Shown here: positions 43,236 through 51,354 of the stretch, in pieces | Position numbering within the stretch: the stretch's first letter is position 1 | Layout of the letters: every line of letters begins with the position of its first letter | Assembly: GCA_900318035.1 (NCBI GenBank) | Contig: ONJC01000002.1 | Location: 1-64,000, forward strand | Direction: 5' to 3' | DNA: 64,000 bases | Origin: an uncultured Methanobrevibacter sp. | GTDB lineage: Archaea > Methanobacteriota > Methanobacteria > Methanobacteriales > Methanobacteriaceae | Translations under genes and position numbers: made by a program | The notes under the pieces: model-generated | Databases searched by the model: none | What the model saw: the letters and a program-made list of their open reading frames with translations, nothing else | Told to the model about the DNA's origin: nothing

Positions 43236-43556
43236 CTAATTTTTCATAAAATTATAATGATCAATGTATCTCCGCAGAACTTCCTCAATCGGACCTTCAT
43301 CCATAACCAGCTTAATGCCTGCATCTTCGGCCTTAATTTTTGATTTGAACCCATATTGAACTGCAATTAAAACATCACAATCCTCACAGGCTTTAAGGAC
43401 TTTACTTCCCTGATGTTTTGCATCATCTGCAATCTCAACTGACCTCATTTCTACAAAGCTTAATTCATCATCATAATCATAGACATATAATGATTTTCCA
43501 CGTCCCAAATGCAGATCCACATTTTTACCGTCAGAAGATACAACAGCCAAACGCAT
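43236..43556 (-). CDS. NifX/NifB-family dinitrogenase cofactor-like protein
   Basis: The product is 106 aa. It begins MRLAVVSSDGKNVDLHLGRG and contains 'DVLIAVQYGFKSK', the pattern of the dinitrogenase Fe-Mo cofactor biosynthesis family (Pfam NifX/NifB-C, PF02579). This family folds like RNase H, and in methanogens many members are not tied to nitrogenase. No nif genes are in the window, so a cofactor role is not supported. It starts 2 nt after the stop of the flavoprotein gene, with the AGGGAT ribosome binding site inside that gene's end, so the two are co-transcribed. Its partner is plausibly the adjacent FeS flavoprotein. Confidence 0.85.
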   Translation of the reverse strand: MRLAVVSSDGKNVDLHLGRGKSLYVYDYDDELSFVEMRSVEIADDAKHQGSKVLKACEDCDVLIAVQYGFKSKIKAEDAGIKLVMDEGPIEEVLRRYIDHYNFMKN

Positions 43557-43558
43557 TT

Positions 43559-44128
43559 TTAATCCCTTACCTTTTTGATTATTTTTGCAACATTTGCTGC
43601 GAATAGCCTGATTGTGTCTATTCCTTCCTCATCTTCAAGTGCAGTTCCTTCAGGACCTGCGATTACCATGTTCCAGTATGTGCTTCCTGCAAGAATCATG
43701 TTGTTGATTGTGAAAAACATTGACATTTCCTGAAGCGTTAATGTTACACCTCCACGCCTTGCAACCGCTATTGGTCCACCTACCATCCAGTCGAGAAACT
43801 TATCTCCCCCACGGGAGACCTTTCCGATTCTTTGAAGTGCTGACATTATGTCTCCTCTAGCGGTTCCGAAATATACCGGTGCGGCAGGTATGAATCCGTC
43901 GGCCTGTCTTATTTTTTCTATTATTTCATCCAAACCGTCCGGAAGAATACAGTTGCCTTTTTCAGCGCATTTCCCGCAGGCAATGCAAGATAAAACATTC
44001 TTGCCTTTCAGAGAAATGATTTCGGCTTCAACACCTTCCTTTTCGATTTCACGGGCACACTGCTCAAGGACAATTTTTGTATTTGAGTTTGCCCTTGGAC
44101 TTGCATTTAATAAAATAACCTTGCTCAT
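43559..44128 (-). CDS. Flavodoxin-fold NAD(P)H/FMN reductase with FeS-type Cys motif
   Basis: I take ATG at 44128 (189 aa, MSKVILLNASPRANSNTK) because GGTGTGAT lies just upstream; a longer form would add nine residues without a ribosome binding site. The N-terminal 'NASPR.NSNT' loop binds FMN phosphate in the NADPH-dependent FMN reductase/flavodoxin family. Residues about 48-60 hold CIACGKCAEKGNC (C-x2-C-x2-C-x5-C), the compact cysteine motif of iron-sulfur flavoproteins (Isf) of methanogens, so a [4Fe-4S] cluster plus FMN is likely. Other conserved parts are 'PVYFGTARGDIMSALQR' and 'GGPIAVARRGG'. It sits between the phosphorylase and the NifX-like gene. The redox partner is unknown. Confidence 0.88.
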   Translation of the reverse strand: MSKVILLNASPRANSNTKIVLEQCAREIEKEGVEAEIISLKGKNVLSCIACGKCAEKGNCILPDGLDEIIEKIRQADGFIPAAPVYFGTARGDIMSALQRIGKVSRGGDKFLDWMVGGPIAVARRGGVTLTLQEMSMFFTINNMILAGSTYWNMVIAGPEGTALEDEEGIDTIRLFAANVAKIIKKVRD

Positions 44129-44138
44129 ATTATCACAC

Positions 44139-44897
44139 CTATACTTCAGCACCATCTAATGCATGATGACACATGCAATCTGAGGAATCATCTACATTTT
44201 TAATAAAATTGTAAATCAGTTCAAGTAGCTCGACTTCTTTTTCAGCCACCATTTCAAAGACTTCATCGATTGTCAATTCCTGCTCGGAGATTCCTGCCGC
44301 ATAGTTGGAGACAATGCATATTGAATTGTAGCACATTTCCCTTTCACGGGCAAGAGTAACCTCCGGAAGCCCAGTCATTCCAACCAGGTCTCCCCCAAGC
44401 ATTTTGAACATTTTAATTTCGGCCGGAGTCTCGAATCTTGGCCCTTCAGTACACACATATGTTCCGCCCAGCACAACATCACCGCACTGAGCCAATACGT
44501 CCCTTAAAGAAGGACAATAGGGTTCGGTTACGTCAATATGAACGACTTTGTCTTCAAAGAATGTTTTTGCCCTGTTTTGTGAGAAATCCAAAAAGTCATT
44601 CGGGATAACAAATGAACCTGGAGGCATTTCCTCATTCATTGAACCGACTGAATTTGTGGCTATTATTTTGGTAACGCCCACTGATTTTAAAGCATCGATA
44701 TTTGCTCTGAAATTAATTTTATGAGGCGGAATTGAATGACCTGATGCGTGGCGAGGAATGAATGCTACCTTTTTGGAAAATATATCCAGTATTGAAACTT
44801 CCACATCCCCATAATCTGTTTTAACCGTTTCAGTAGTGCAGGAGTCGGCCTTATGAGTAATCTCATATACGCCACTTCCGCCGATAATTCCAATCAT
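44139..44897 (-). CDS. S-methyl-5'-thioinosine / thioadenosine phosphorylase
   Basis: The product is 252 aa from ATG at 44897 (MIGIIGGSGVYEI), the family's usual start. A longer frame overlapping rtcB adds 19 unrelated residues. Phosphate and substrate motifs are IGGSG (5-9), 'RHASGHSIPPHKINFRAN' (49-66), EGPRFETPAEI (151-161) and 'GMTGLPEVTLAREREM' (173-188). It is a PNP/MTAP-family enzyme that phosphorolyses methylthio-purine nucleosides left from S-adenosylmethionine use. The specificity loop reads SNYAAGIS, with Asn where adenine-specific MTAPs have Asp. That points to a 6-oxopurine such as methylthioinosine, the activity known for the M. jannaschii homologue. An AAAGGA site lies in the last codons of rtcB, 7 nt separate the genes, and they are probably co-translated. 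Confidence 0.9.
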   Translation of the reverse strand: MIGIIGGSGVYEITHKADSCTTETVKTDYGDVEVSILDIFSKKVAFIPRHASGHSIPPHKINFRANIDALKSVGVTKIIATNSVGSMNEEMPPGSFVIPNDFLDFSQNRAKTFFEDKVVHIDVTEPYCPSLRDVLAQCGDVVLGGTYVCTEGPRFETPAEIKMFKMLGGDLVGMTGLPEVTLAREREMCYNSICIVSNYAAGISEQELTIDEVFEMVAEKEVELLELIYNFIKNVDDSSDCMCHHALDGAEV

Positions 44898-44904
44898 TTT
44901 AAAA

Positions 44905-46353
44905 CTATCCTTTACAAACTGCCAGCGGTCTGAGTTTAGCAACAAGTTTGGCAATTCCTGTGCTGTCTGATACCCTTACGACACTGTCGACATCCTTATA
45001 AGCGCCAGGGGCTTCCTCTTCAATCACATGTTTGCTTGTAGCTTTAATCCTGATTCCTTTTGAAGCCATGTCAGAAGTAATCTCATCTGCATCATAATCC
45101 TTTTTGGCCTTGGATCTTGACAGAACTCTGCCCGCACCATGAGCTGTGGACCCGAAAGTCTCCTCCATTGCTGTTTCGGTTCCGTGCAATACATATGAAG
45201 CAGTTCCCATTGTACCCGGAATCAATACAGGCTGTCCGACGGCACGGTATTTTTCAGGAACCTCTTCCCTTCCAGGACCAAATGCACGTGTGGCTCCTTT
45301 TCTGTGAACTAAAAGGTCTTCCTGACGGTTGTAAACCTTATGATTTTCCATTTTAACGATATTGTGAGCTACATCATAAACAATACCCATTTCCATGTCC
45401 TTTGCGGATTTGCCAAGTACGTCCTCAAAGGATTCGCGAATCCAGTGAGTCATCATTTGCCTGTTTGCCCATGCATAATTGGCGGCAGCTGCCATAGCCT
45501 GAATATAGTTTTGAGCTTCTTTTGAATCAAGTGGAGCGCAGGCGAGTTGTCTGTCATCAAGCTGGATTTTGTATTTCTTGTAGGCCTTGTCCATAATCCT
45601 CAGATAATCGGAGCATACCTGGTGTCCGCAGCCTCTGGAACCTGAATGAACCATTACAACAATCATTCCCTTTTCAAGGCCAAATACCTTTGCAACCTCT
45701 TCATCAAATATCTCTTCAACTTCCTGAACTTCCAAAAAGTGATTTCCGGAACCAAGAGATCCTAATTGAGGAATTCCTCTTTTTTTAGCCTTATCTGAAA
45801 CGATGCTTGAATCCGCATCAAGCATTCTTCCGTTTTCTTCAAGAACTTCCAGATCTTCAGGCCATCCATAACCGTTTTCAACTGCCCATTCAGCACCATA
45901 ATCAAGAACTTTATCTATTTCGCCTTCTTCAAGTCTGATTTTACCTTTGCTTCCAACTCCTGAAGGAATGTTTTCAAACAGCTTTTCTGTAAGTTCATCA
46001 ATATGGTCTTCGATATCGTCAATAGTTAAATTTGACTTAATCAGTCTGACGCCACAGTTAATGTCAAAACCGACTCCTCCAGGTGATACAATACCGTTTC
46101 TCATGCTGAATGCTGCAACGCCTCCAATCGGGAATCCGTATCCGAAGTGAATGTCCGGAAGTCCTATGGAGTATCTTTGAACACCAGGAAGACATGCAAT
46201 ATTGACTATCTGTTCAACAGCACCTTCCTCCAAATCGTCAAAAAATTCGTCTGCAATATAAAACCTTCCGGAAGCCCTCATTTTTTTGTTATAGGTTCCC
46301 GGAATTTCATAAACGTTATCCCTAACTTTTTTGATTTCATCTTTAATTGTCAT
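44905..46353 (-). CDS. rtcB: tRNA-splicing ligase RtcB
   Basis: The product is 482 aa from ATG at 46353 ([18 protein letters not shown]), chosen because GTGAT precedes it. RtcB is the GTP- and Mn-dependent 3'-5' RNA ligase that joins tRNA exons and repairs 2',3'-cyclic phosphate ends. Visible signatures are 'LPDIHFGYG' (65-73), '[13 protein letters not shown]' with metal ligands Asp97 and Cys100, '[10 protein letters not shown]', '[10 protein letters not shown]', '[11 protein letters not shown]', and '[13 protein letters not shown]', whose His is the guanylated nucleophile. No intein is inserted, unlike some archaeal rtcB genes. Its activator archease is encoded about 560 bp upstream on the same strand, separated by a small membrane-protein gene. 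Confidence 0.97.
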   Translation of the reverse strand: MTIKDEIKKVRDNVYEIPGTYNKKMRASGRFYIADEFFDDLEEGAVEQIVNIACLPGVQRYSIGLPDIHFGYGFPIGGVAAFSMRNGIVSPGGVGFDINCGVRLIKSNLTIDDIEDHIDELTEKLFENIPSGVGSKGKIRLEEGEIDKVLDYGAEWAVENGYGWPEDLEVLEENGRMLDADSSIVSDKAKKRGIPQLGSLGSGNHFLEVQEVEEIFDEEVAKVFGLEKGMIVVMVHSGSRGCGHQVCSDYLRIMDKAYKKYKIQLDDRQLACAPLDSKEAQNYIQAMAAAANYAWANRQMMTHWIRESFEDVLGKSAKDMEMGIVYDVAHNIVKMENHKVYNRQEDLLVHRKGATRAFGPGREEVPEKYRAVGQPVLIPGTMGTASYVLHGTETAMEETFGSTAHGAGRVLSRSKAKKDYDADEITSDMASKGIRIKATSKHVIEEEAPGAYKDVDSVVRVSDSTGIAKLVAKLRPLAVCKG

Positions 46354-46439
46354 AAACATCACAAAATTTATTATGTTTAAATATATGTCAGTGATGTTTA
46401 AATAAGGTTTGCTAAAAAATGAAATTTAGGGACATTTAT

Positions 46440-46532
46440 ATGAATCCTAAAAGAAATGCATTGGGAAACTTCACTAAAAATTCAAAAAAAGCTATAGCTA
46501 AAAACAGTCCCGGATTGCATAGCCCCTTTTAA
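46440..46532 (+). CDS. Possible 30-aa basic peptide
   Basis: A 30-codon frame on the strand opposite its neighbours reads MNPKRNALGNFTKNSKKAIA and ends GLHSPF. It has a possible AGGG ribosome binding site 9 nt before the ATG. It is Lys/Asn-rich and its codons look coding-like for this genome, but length alone gives little support. It lies in the 200-bp gap upstream of rtcB. I recognise no family. It could also be chance. Confidence 0.25.
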   Translation: MNPKRNALGNFTKNSKKAIAKNSPGLHSPF

Positions 46533-46556
46533 AGTCAAAAACCCAATGAAATGAAG

Positions 46557-46877
46557 TTAATGTCTGAATAATGTTGATATACCTGCAATAAGTAAAAATA
46601 TTGCACTTAAAACGTTGATATATTCTGATCCGATTATTACAAACATTGTTGCAATAATGAATCCAACACCCGCCAGCTCTTCATGTGATTTGACATAGCA
46701 GCTGGAAAGGATACCCAAAAGTGATGCTATAATTGCGATTAATCCTAAAAAGGGAGTATGTACACTGCCTGCCTCTTTTAAAAATATTAAAAAAGAACCC
46801 GAAAATATTCCGATGATTGAACCGATTAAGCCCATCATCATCTCAAAGTTTCTTGATATTGTTGTTGTTCTTTTCAT
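46557..46877 (-). CDS. Small DUF4064-like membrane protein
   Basis: The product is 106 aa with a basic N-terminus (MKRTTTISRNFE) and about four hydrophobic segments: 'MMGLIGSIIGIFSGSFLIFL', 'LGLIAIIASLLGILSSCYV', 'AGVGFIIATMFVIIGS' and 'VLSAIFLLIAGISTLF'. The opening 'RTTTISRNFEMMMGLIG' pattern matches DUF4064-type proteins, whose function is unknown. It starts 33 nt after the archease stop on the same strand, so the two are probably co-transcribed. No clear ribosome binding site is seen. A role with archease or RtcB is not implied by the sequence. Confidence 0.75.
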   Translation of the reverse strand: MKRTTTISRNFEMMMGLIGSIIGIFSGSFLIFLKEAGSVHTPFLGLIAIIASLLGILSSCYVKSHEELAGVGFIIATMFVIIGSEYINVLSAIFLLIAGISTLFRH

Positions 46878-46910
46878 GTTTAATAATATGTTTTAGTCAT
46901 TATATATAAT

Positions 46911-47324
46911 TTACAAATCGACTATTGCCCTTAACTTTACATTTTCTGTCTTTTTAACTTCCATCTTATGGAACGTAATGGCTTTTATTTCTGTCTTTCT
47001 CTCATGTTTGTCCCAGTTTATTTCTTCTCCTGCGATTGTTGCCCTTAAATGCAAATTTTCATCTATTTCAACATGAAATTCACTGAAAAGCATAAAATCG
47101 ATTTCGTGATGGAACAATAGCTCCTCCAGATAATCGTAAAGAAGAGAAACCTCGTCCTCGGAAGTTATTTCGAATGTTATTTTGGATTTTGCCTCTACAT
47201 CATCTGTATCGGTTATTATGTTAAACATTGCGACTCCTGCATTTTCAAAAGCCTCGTTTAAATTTTTACCGTATGCATTGAATCCTATATCTGCTGTTGC
47301 TTCAAAATATTCATATTTTTTCAT
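46911..47324 (-). CDS. Archease, RtcB activator
   Basis: The product is 137 aa, the usual archease length, and begins MKKYEYFEATADIGFNAYG. Archease stimulates guanylation and multiple turnover of the RNA ligase RtcB. The conserved Asp of the 'TAD' motif is Asp12, and the second acidic metal ligand at the extreme C-terminus is Asp136 ('KLRAIVDL'). 'VSLLYDYLEELLFHHE' and 'EIKAITFHKMEV' are further family signatures. The His that often precedes TAD is Ala here. A GAGG ribosome binding site lies 8 nt before ATG at 47324. rtcB follows downstream on the same strand, after one small gene, which supports a joint role. Confidence 0.95.
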   Translation of the reverse strand: MKKYEYFEATADIGFNAYGKNLNEAFENAGVAMFNIITDTDDVEAKSKITFEITSEDEVSLLYDYLEELLFHHEIDFMLFSEFHVEIDENLHLRATIAGEEINWDKHERKTEIKAITFHKMEVKKTENVKLRAIVDL

Positions 47325-47412
47325 GATTTTTCCTCAAAAATAATACTCATCAAATGCTCTCTAGCTCTTTGCTTATATATGTACTTTCAACAATTAAAAT
47401 ATAGTGATTAAT

Positions 47413-47592
47413 ATGTTGAGAAATAATGACACCACAATACAAGCAGATTTAAGAAAAAAAAGTTCAATAGTAGATGAAATTACATACAGTAACATAGACA
47501 TTCAATCTTGCATGGTAATGCTTGGAGTAATAACAGCATTGCTATTATCTGTTATTTCTGTTGTTGCAGCTCAAAATCCGTTTTTCTTATAA
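47413..47592 (+). CDS. Small single-span membrane protein, 59 aa
   Basis: The frame from ATG at 47413 has a GTGAT site 5 nt upstream; a GTG three codons earlier is the alternative start. The polar N-terminal half (MLRNNDTTIQADLRKKSSIV) is followed by a hydrophobic segment, 'MVMLGVITALLLSVISVVAA', and a short tail, QNPFFL. The topology resembles a tail-anchored small membrane protein. It lies between archease (divergent) and cdc6 (convergent). I recognise no family. Confidence 0.5.
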   Translation: MLRNNDTTIQADLRKKSSIVDEITYSNIDIQSCMVMLGVITALLLSVISVVAAQNPFFL

Positions 47593-47633
47593 TGGATTTG
47601 ATTTTTTTTACAATACCAAACCCTTAGCTGCCC

Positions 47634-47668
47634 ATTAGATTTCAAGCTTACCATGCAAAAAATCTAAT
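47634..47668. terminator. Inverted repeat between convergent genes
   Basis: ATTAGATTT (47634-47642) and AAATCTAAT (47660-47668) form a perfect 9-bp stem with a 17-nt loop, about halfway between the small membrane-protein gene and the end of cdc6. The symmetrical placement suggests a bidirectional terminator. A T-run (GATTTTTTTTAC) just after the plus-strand stop codon may terminate that gene on its own. Confidence 0.5.
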
Positions 47669-47699
47669 GTTAACAGAAACTAATTTCCCACAGGAAAGG

Positions 47700-48809
47700 C
47701 TAGATGTTATAATCTTCGGGGTTGAAACGCAGTATAATCTGGCGGGAATTGCCCCGTGACCCTTTTCCTGAATATTTGGTATCTACAAGTCTTACAAATT
47801 CCAATTTATCTAAAATACGATTGAACGATGCATAGCTGGAACCTGTCTTTTGCTTATACTCATCACCTAACTTTTTGGCAGTATAATTTCCGTCATTATC
47901 CACTATCATCTTCAATACTTCTTTTTCATCATCGCTTAGTGATCTTAATGTCTCGCGAACATTGACGGATACCAGTGATTCAACTGCCTCGTCAAAGTGT
48001 TCCTGTGTAATTTCACGGCTTGCTGAAGCCTCAGCGATATTGCCGCATGACTTTAAAAGATTGATTCCCACTCTCAAATCGCCGTTTTCAAGAGTATACA
48101 TTGAAATCTGCTCCAATATATCATCGGACAATACATCAGGGAAAAATCCTGCATTTACACGGTCCCTTAAGATGTTTTCGATTTCATTGTATGTATAAAG
48201 AGGGAACATGATTTCCTGAGGAATGAATACGGTATTGACGTTTTTGTCAAAGGCATATTTGAATTCCAAATCAGACAGTATTGCAAAAATAGAAGTTCTA
48301 ACACCCGGATATTCTTCATATGCTCTTAATATATCATAAACAACCTTGTTTGCATGTTTTGTCTGGAACAGATAGTTGATATCATCGAATGCAATTACAA
48401 GGGATTTTTCTTTCTTTTGAAGTTCGCTCATGATTTGGGAATAAACCCTTGAAAATGGAACTCCAGTTTCAGGAGGCATGAAACCGAACACCTTTTTGTG
48501 AATCTGTGAAAATATTCCAAAACGGGTTGAATGAATCTGACAGTTAATGTAAACGCAAACAACTTTTTCTGTGGTTTTTTCAACAAGCTCGAATACCTTT
48601 CGGATTGCAGTTGTTTTACCTGTTGCCGGTGAGCCTAAAATAATTGCATTTGACGGCTGTCCCCCTCTCATGGCAGGCCTTATTGCCATTGCCATTGCCT
48701 CCATCTGTGTGTCTCTGAAATTATAATTAGGCGGAACATAATCCGGATCAAAAGCATTTATATTTTGAAAAAGGCTTTCATCATACATTAAAATATCTTC
48801 GATTCCCAT
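47700..48809 (-). CDS. cdc6: ORC1-type DNA replication initiator Cdc6
   Basis: The product is 369 aa. It is an AAA+ ATPase that binds archaeal origins and loads MCM. Walker A is GSPATGKTT (59-67) and Walker B is 'LVIAFDDINYL' (about 137-147), with DD in place of the usual DE. The C-terminal 85 residues ('EEVLKMIVDNDGNYTAKKLG ...') form the winged helix for origin binding. It starts 33 nt after mptE on the same strand, with a weak ribosome binding site and a TATA-like ATTTTAAACATATT in that gap, so it may have its own promoter. No clear origin-recognition-box cluster is seen in the short gaps on either side. Confidence 0.95.
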   Translation of the reverse strand: MGIEDILMYDESLFQNINAFDPDYVPPNYNFRDTQMEAMAMAIRPAMRGGQPSNAIILGSPATGKTTAIRKVFELVEKTTEKVVCVYINCQIHSTRFGIFSQIHKKVFGFMPPETGVPFSRVYSQIMSELQKKEKSLVIAFDDINYLFQTKHANKVVYDILRAYEEYPGVRTSIFAILSDLEFKYAFDKNVNTVFIPQEIMFPLYTYNEIENILRDRVNAGFFPDVLSDDILEQISMYTLENGDLRVGINLLKSCGNIAEASASREITQEHFDEAVESLVSVNVRETLRSLSDDEKEVLKMIVDNDGNYTAKKLGDEYKQKTGSSYASFNRILDKLEFVRLVDTKYSGKGSRGNSRQIILRFNPEDYNI

Positions 48810-48842
48810 GTTATCTAAATATGTTTAAAATATTATAAAAGA

Positions 48843-49562
48843 TTATTCTTTTAAGTTAATTATTTCGACGTTTTCGTTTTCTATTATCCAGTTGGTGAAC
48901 TTTTCTGCATACATCAGCTTTTTCTTTTTGAATTCATCTGCCTGGCCCAGTATGTCAGGAAGGTTTGGTCTTGAATATTTGGTTACAATGTCTCCGAAGT
49001 CCATTCCTGCAAGGGTGATTTGTGATGCTCCAAGAGCAACGGCCAAGAATATTGCCCTGTCCCCGTCGGTAAATCCGCCGAAATTGTAGAGATTTCCGAC
49101 CGGCTGTGCCTGGGTTGTACCAAGTACATTGTTGAAAAATGAGCTTAAAGAGGCGATTCTTTCCATATTGTCACCGTGAGCGTGAATTACGATATTTGCT
49201 CCCCTTAAATTTGCAAGCAAAATGTCATCGATGTTTCCGTCAAGGTCAGTGGCTACGATATCCGGAACTATCTTTTCTTCAATCATTGCGGTTGTTGCTC
49301 CGTCAGCTGCAACGAGAACGTAATCCCTCAAATCATAATCCTCTTTCAGCATTCGAATGTGCTCTTTAATAGAAGGACCTGCACCGAATACGATGTAGCT
49401 GTCTGAAAAGCCTACAATTTCTCCCAAATCGTTTAAAGTAAGGCATCCTTCAGTTGACAGTATTTCATCCAGCAGATGTGCGGATTCCTCATCCTTTTCT
49501 CTTGAAAATCCAAAATCATCAAGAATTTCTGTATAATATTTTTCCCAGAGACCAAATTCCAT
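48843..49562 (-). CDS. mptE: 6-hydroxymethyl-7,8-dihydropterin pyrophosphokinase MptE
   Basis: The product is 239 aa and belongs to the DUF115-type archaeal HPPK. It transfers pyrophosphate from ATP to 6-hydroxymethyl-dihydropterin, a step in tetrahydromethanopterin synthesis. Motifs are 'VFGAGPSIKEH' (58-68), 'VLVAADGATTAMI' (82-94), 'PDIVATDLDGN' (100-110, acidic metal-binding cluster) and HAHGDN (127-132). A GAGG ribosome binding site lies 8 nt before the ATG. It is upstream of cdc6 on the same strand. The methanopterin link supports a methanogen. Confidence 0.94.
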   Translation of the reverse strand: MEFGLWEKYYTEILDDFGFSREKDEESAHLLDEILSTEGCLTLNDLGEIVGFSDSYIVFGAGPSIKEHIRMLKEDYDLRDYVLVAADGATTAMIEEKIVPDIVATDLDGNIDDILLANLRGANIVIHAHGDNMERIASLSSFFNNVLGTTQAQPVGNLYNFGGFTDGDRAIFLAVALGASQITLAGMDFGDIVTKYSRPNLPDILGQADEFKKKKLMYAEKFTNWIIENENVEIINLKE

Positions 49563-49784
49563 ATTTAAACCTCACTATATTAATTTTAGCTTTTAATCAT
49601 TAAATAATTTATCATTTTCAGGAAAATGTAAATATTGATTAAAACTCGTTAAATTGTAAAATAAAAGCAATATTATCTTTTTAGCTTATAAAAGGTTATA
49701 TATGAATGAGATATAAAGTATTACTTGTATTAATGTAGTTTTAAAATGATTTCATGAAATCTCAAAGCAAAAAGAGATTAGACT

Positions 49785-49928
49785 ATGAAAGCTAAAAAGA
49801 TATATCAAATCAATGACAGAACCATGAAATACAAATCATTGATACTCAATAAGCACCAGCACCACTATTTGAAGTTGCCTGGCAAATTTGAGGCAAGATA
49901 TCCTAGAAAATAGTTTTTCCAAACATGA
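49785..49928 (+). pseudogene. Detached 5' part of the following hypothetical gene
   Basis: ATG at 49785 opens a 42-codon frame (MKAKKIYQINDRTMKYKSLI ... ARYPRK) ending in TAG at 49911. After FFQT comes TGA at 49926, and then, in the same frame, the ATG at 49929 of the next ORF. Two stops within 18 bp in an otherwise continuous frame suggest the original gene ran from 49785 and has suffered nonsense changes, or a compensated local indel. A weak purine-rich site (AGAGATTAG) precedes 49785. Confidence 0.5.
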
Positions 49929-50663
49929 ATGCCTGAAGCCGATGAATTCTACTCTACAGATGAAGGCTTGATGATTAATCTTGAGGAAGAAAGCGGAGAG
50001 ATAACAGAAAAAGTTTTGGAAAAAATAAGCAATTATGTGGTTTTTGCGGATTTCATGTATTCCAAAAGACCATATTCATCAATAATCTGCCACAAGGATC
50101 CGGGAAAGCTTTTTGAATATTATGAAAGGTCTCCTTCAATAATAATCAAAGTGCACTACATATACATTCCACAGGAAACTCTCTGGAGGAAATATGAAAA
50201 CCTTATTAAGAAAATCGAACAAAAAAAACAATTAAGTATAGATGAAACATTGGACATTGCATTTGTTCCAAAATTCATCTCAAAAGAAAATGGGAAATTC
50301 ATTACTGAATCACTATCCAAAGCATTTAAACATGCTAAAATCCATGAAACCATAGTGAAAAGAGATATCGGAGTTCTTTTAGGAGCAATGATACTTAAAC
50401 ACTTCGACGAAGCGAAAAAAATAAATGAACTGATGGAGGAAATCGGCATGAAACAGATTGAAAATGAAATAAAAATCATAGCAAGGGAAGAATTCAAAGA
50501 AGAACTTGAAGAAATAGAAAAAGAAAACAATAAACTAAAATTAGAAAATGGAACATTGAAAAATGAAAATGGCGAATATAAAAAAGGAATTAAACAGTTA
50601 AAAGAAATGGAAGACTTAAGCCCTGAAGCAAAAAACATAATAAACTCGCTAATAATGCTTTAA
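49929..50663 (+). CDS. Hypothetical protein with C-terminal coiled coil, probably 5'-truncated
   Basis: This 244-aa frame starts MPEADEFYSTDEGLMINLEE and has no ribosome binding site, which fits loss of the original start at 49785. The middle contains 'SIIIKVHYIYIPQETLWRKY' and 'DIGVLLGAMILKHFDEAKKI'. The C-terminal 70 residues are Glu/Lys/Asn-rich heptads (EELEEIEKENNKLKLENGTL) and form a coiled coil. The layout recalls the C-terminal halves of Rpn/PD-(D/E)XK-type proteins, but no nuclease motif is visible and I do not assign a function. It is convergent with the membrane-protein pair, ending 7 bp from it. Confidence 0.6.
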   Translation: MPEADEFYSTDEGLMINLEEESGEITEKVLEKISNYVVFADFMYSKRPYSSIICHKDPGKLFEYYERSPSIIIKVHYIYIPQETLWRKYENLIKKIEQKKQLSIDETLDIAFVPKFISKENGKFITESLSKAFKHAKIHETIVKRDIGVLLGAMILKHFDEAKKINELMEEIGMKQIENEIKIIAREEFKEELEEIEKENNKLKLENGTLKNENGEYKKGIKQLKEMEDLSPEAKNIINSLIML

Positions 50664-50670
50664 GATTAAA

Positions 50671-51318
50671 TCATTCATGTACAACATTAACTGCATCACC
50701 GGTAATACGGGCATATAGATTGCTGATTTGCCTTAACGTATAGCCCACCATGAATGCGGAAATGACTGTTCCAATGTAAACCGCACCAAAAACATTTGTA
50801 TACCATAACCCGCACATTATCAGAGCGATTGTAACCATTGTCGCATCAAAACCTATTTTAATTGTTGAAAATCTCCAATTTGTCACGATAGCTATTGCCT
50901 CAACACATCCTTCACCCGGAAGAGGTGCGATATCGGCAGGCATATACACGAATATTCCAAAGGCTATCAAAAAGATACTTATCGCCAGATATGCAATATA
51001 ATATGGAATTGTATGCTCAAATGGGATAAATGAAACCAGATAAAGGGACAGGTCAGTGAAATATCCGAACAAGACGCAGTTAATTAACTGCAGCAGTCTT
51101 CTTTTATTGAATTTGGATCTGAGAATTAAAAACTGAAGCAATATCAGTGCGGCGTTAAAGACGAATGTTGTTATTCCAATGTTAATGTTGGTTATTAAAG
51201 TCAACGCATAGGAAATGGAGCTTATTGGAGTTGTTCCGAGCGTTGAGGTGATGGAAAATGCCACCCCAATCGACATGATGAACAGCCCTACAACAAACAG
51301 ACAGATTCTTCTAATCAT
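50671..51318 (-). CDS. YczE/YitT-like integral membrane protein
   Basis: The product is 215 aa with about five to six hydrophobic segments. It begins MIRRICLFVVGLFIMSIGVA, with the family pattern 'GVAFSITSTLGTTPISSISY', then 'IGITTFVFNAALILLQFLIL'. It is a diverged paralogue of the next gene upstream, which has the same layout ('GVAFSIKSGLGSAPVSSIPY', 'IGVATFIFHAILVFIEWILL'). This family is annotated as YczE/YyaS/YitT-like; the substrate or role is unknown. It starts 36 nt after its paralogue ends and lacks a ribosome binding site. Confidence 0.8.
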   Translation of the reverse strand: MIRRICLFVVGLFIMSIGVAFSITSTLGTTPISSISYALTLITNINIGITTFVFNAALILLQFLILRSKFNKRRLLQLINCVLFGYFTDLSLYLVSFIPFEHTIPYYIAYLAISIFLIAFGIFVYMPADIAPLPGEGCVEAIAIVTNWRFSTIKIGFDATMVTIALIMCGLWYTNVFGAVYIGTVISAFMVGYTLRQISNLYARITGDAVNVVHE

Positions 51319-51354
51319 ATATTTATTTGAATAAAATGAACTATAAAAATGTTT

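Noticed and set aside
43236..43556. Evidence for nitrogen fixation
   Set aside because: The NifX/NifB-C-like family is widespread in methanogens without nitrogenase, and no nifH, nifD or nifK is nearby.
46911..47324. Loss of the His before the TAD motif as a sign of defective archease
   Set aside because: Both acidic residues expected at the metal site (Asp12, Asp136) are present, and the His position may vary within Methanobacteriales; it is no reason to call the gene inactive.
47669..47699. Replication origin (ORB-like TTTCCCACAGGAAA) next to cdc6
   Set aside because: Only one weak partial match is present; a real origin would show several oriented boxes and a duplex-unwinding element in a longer gap.
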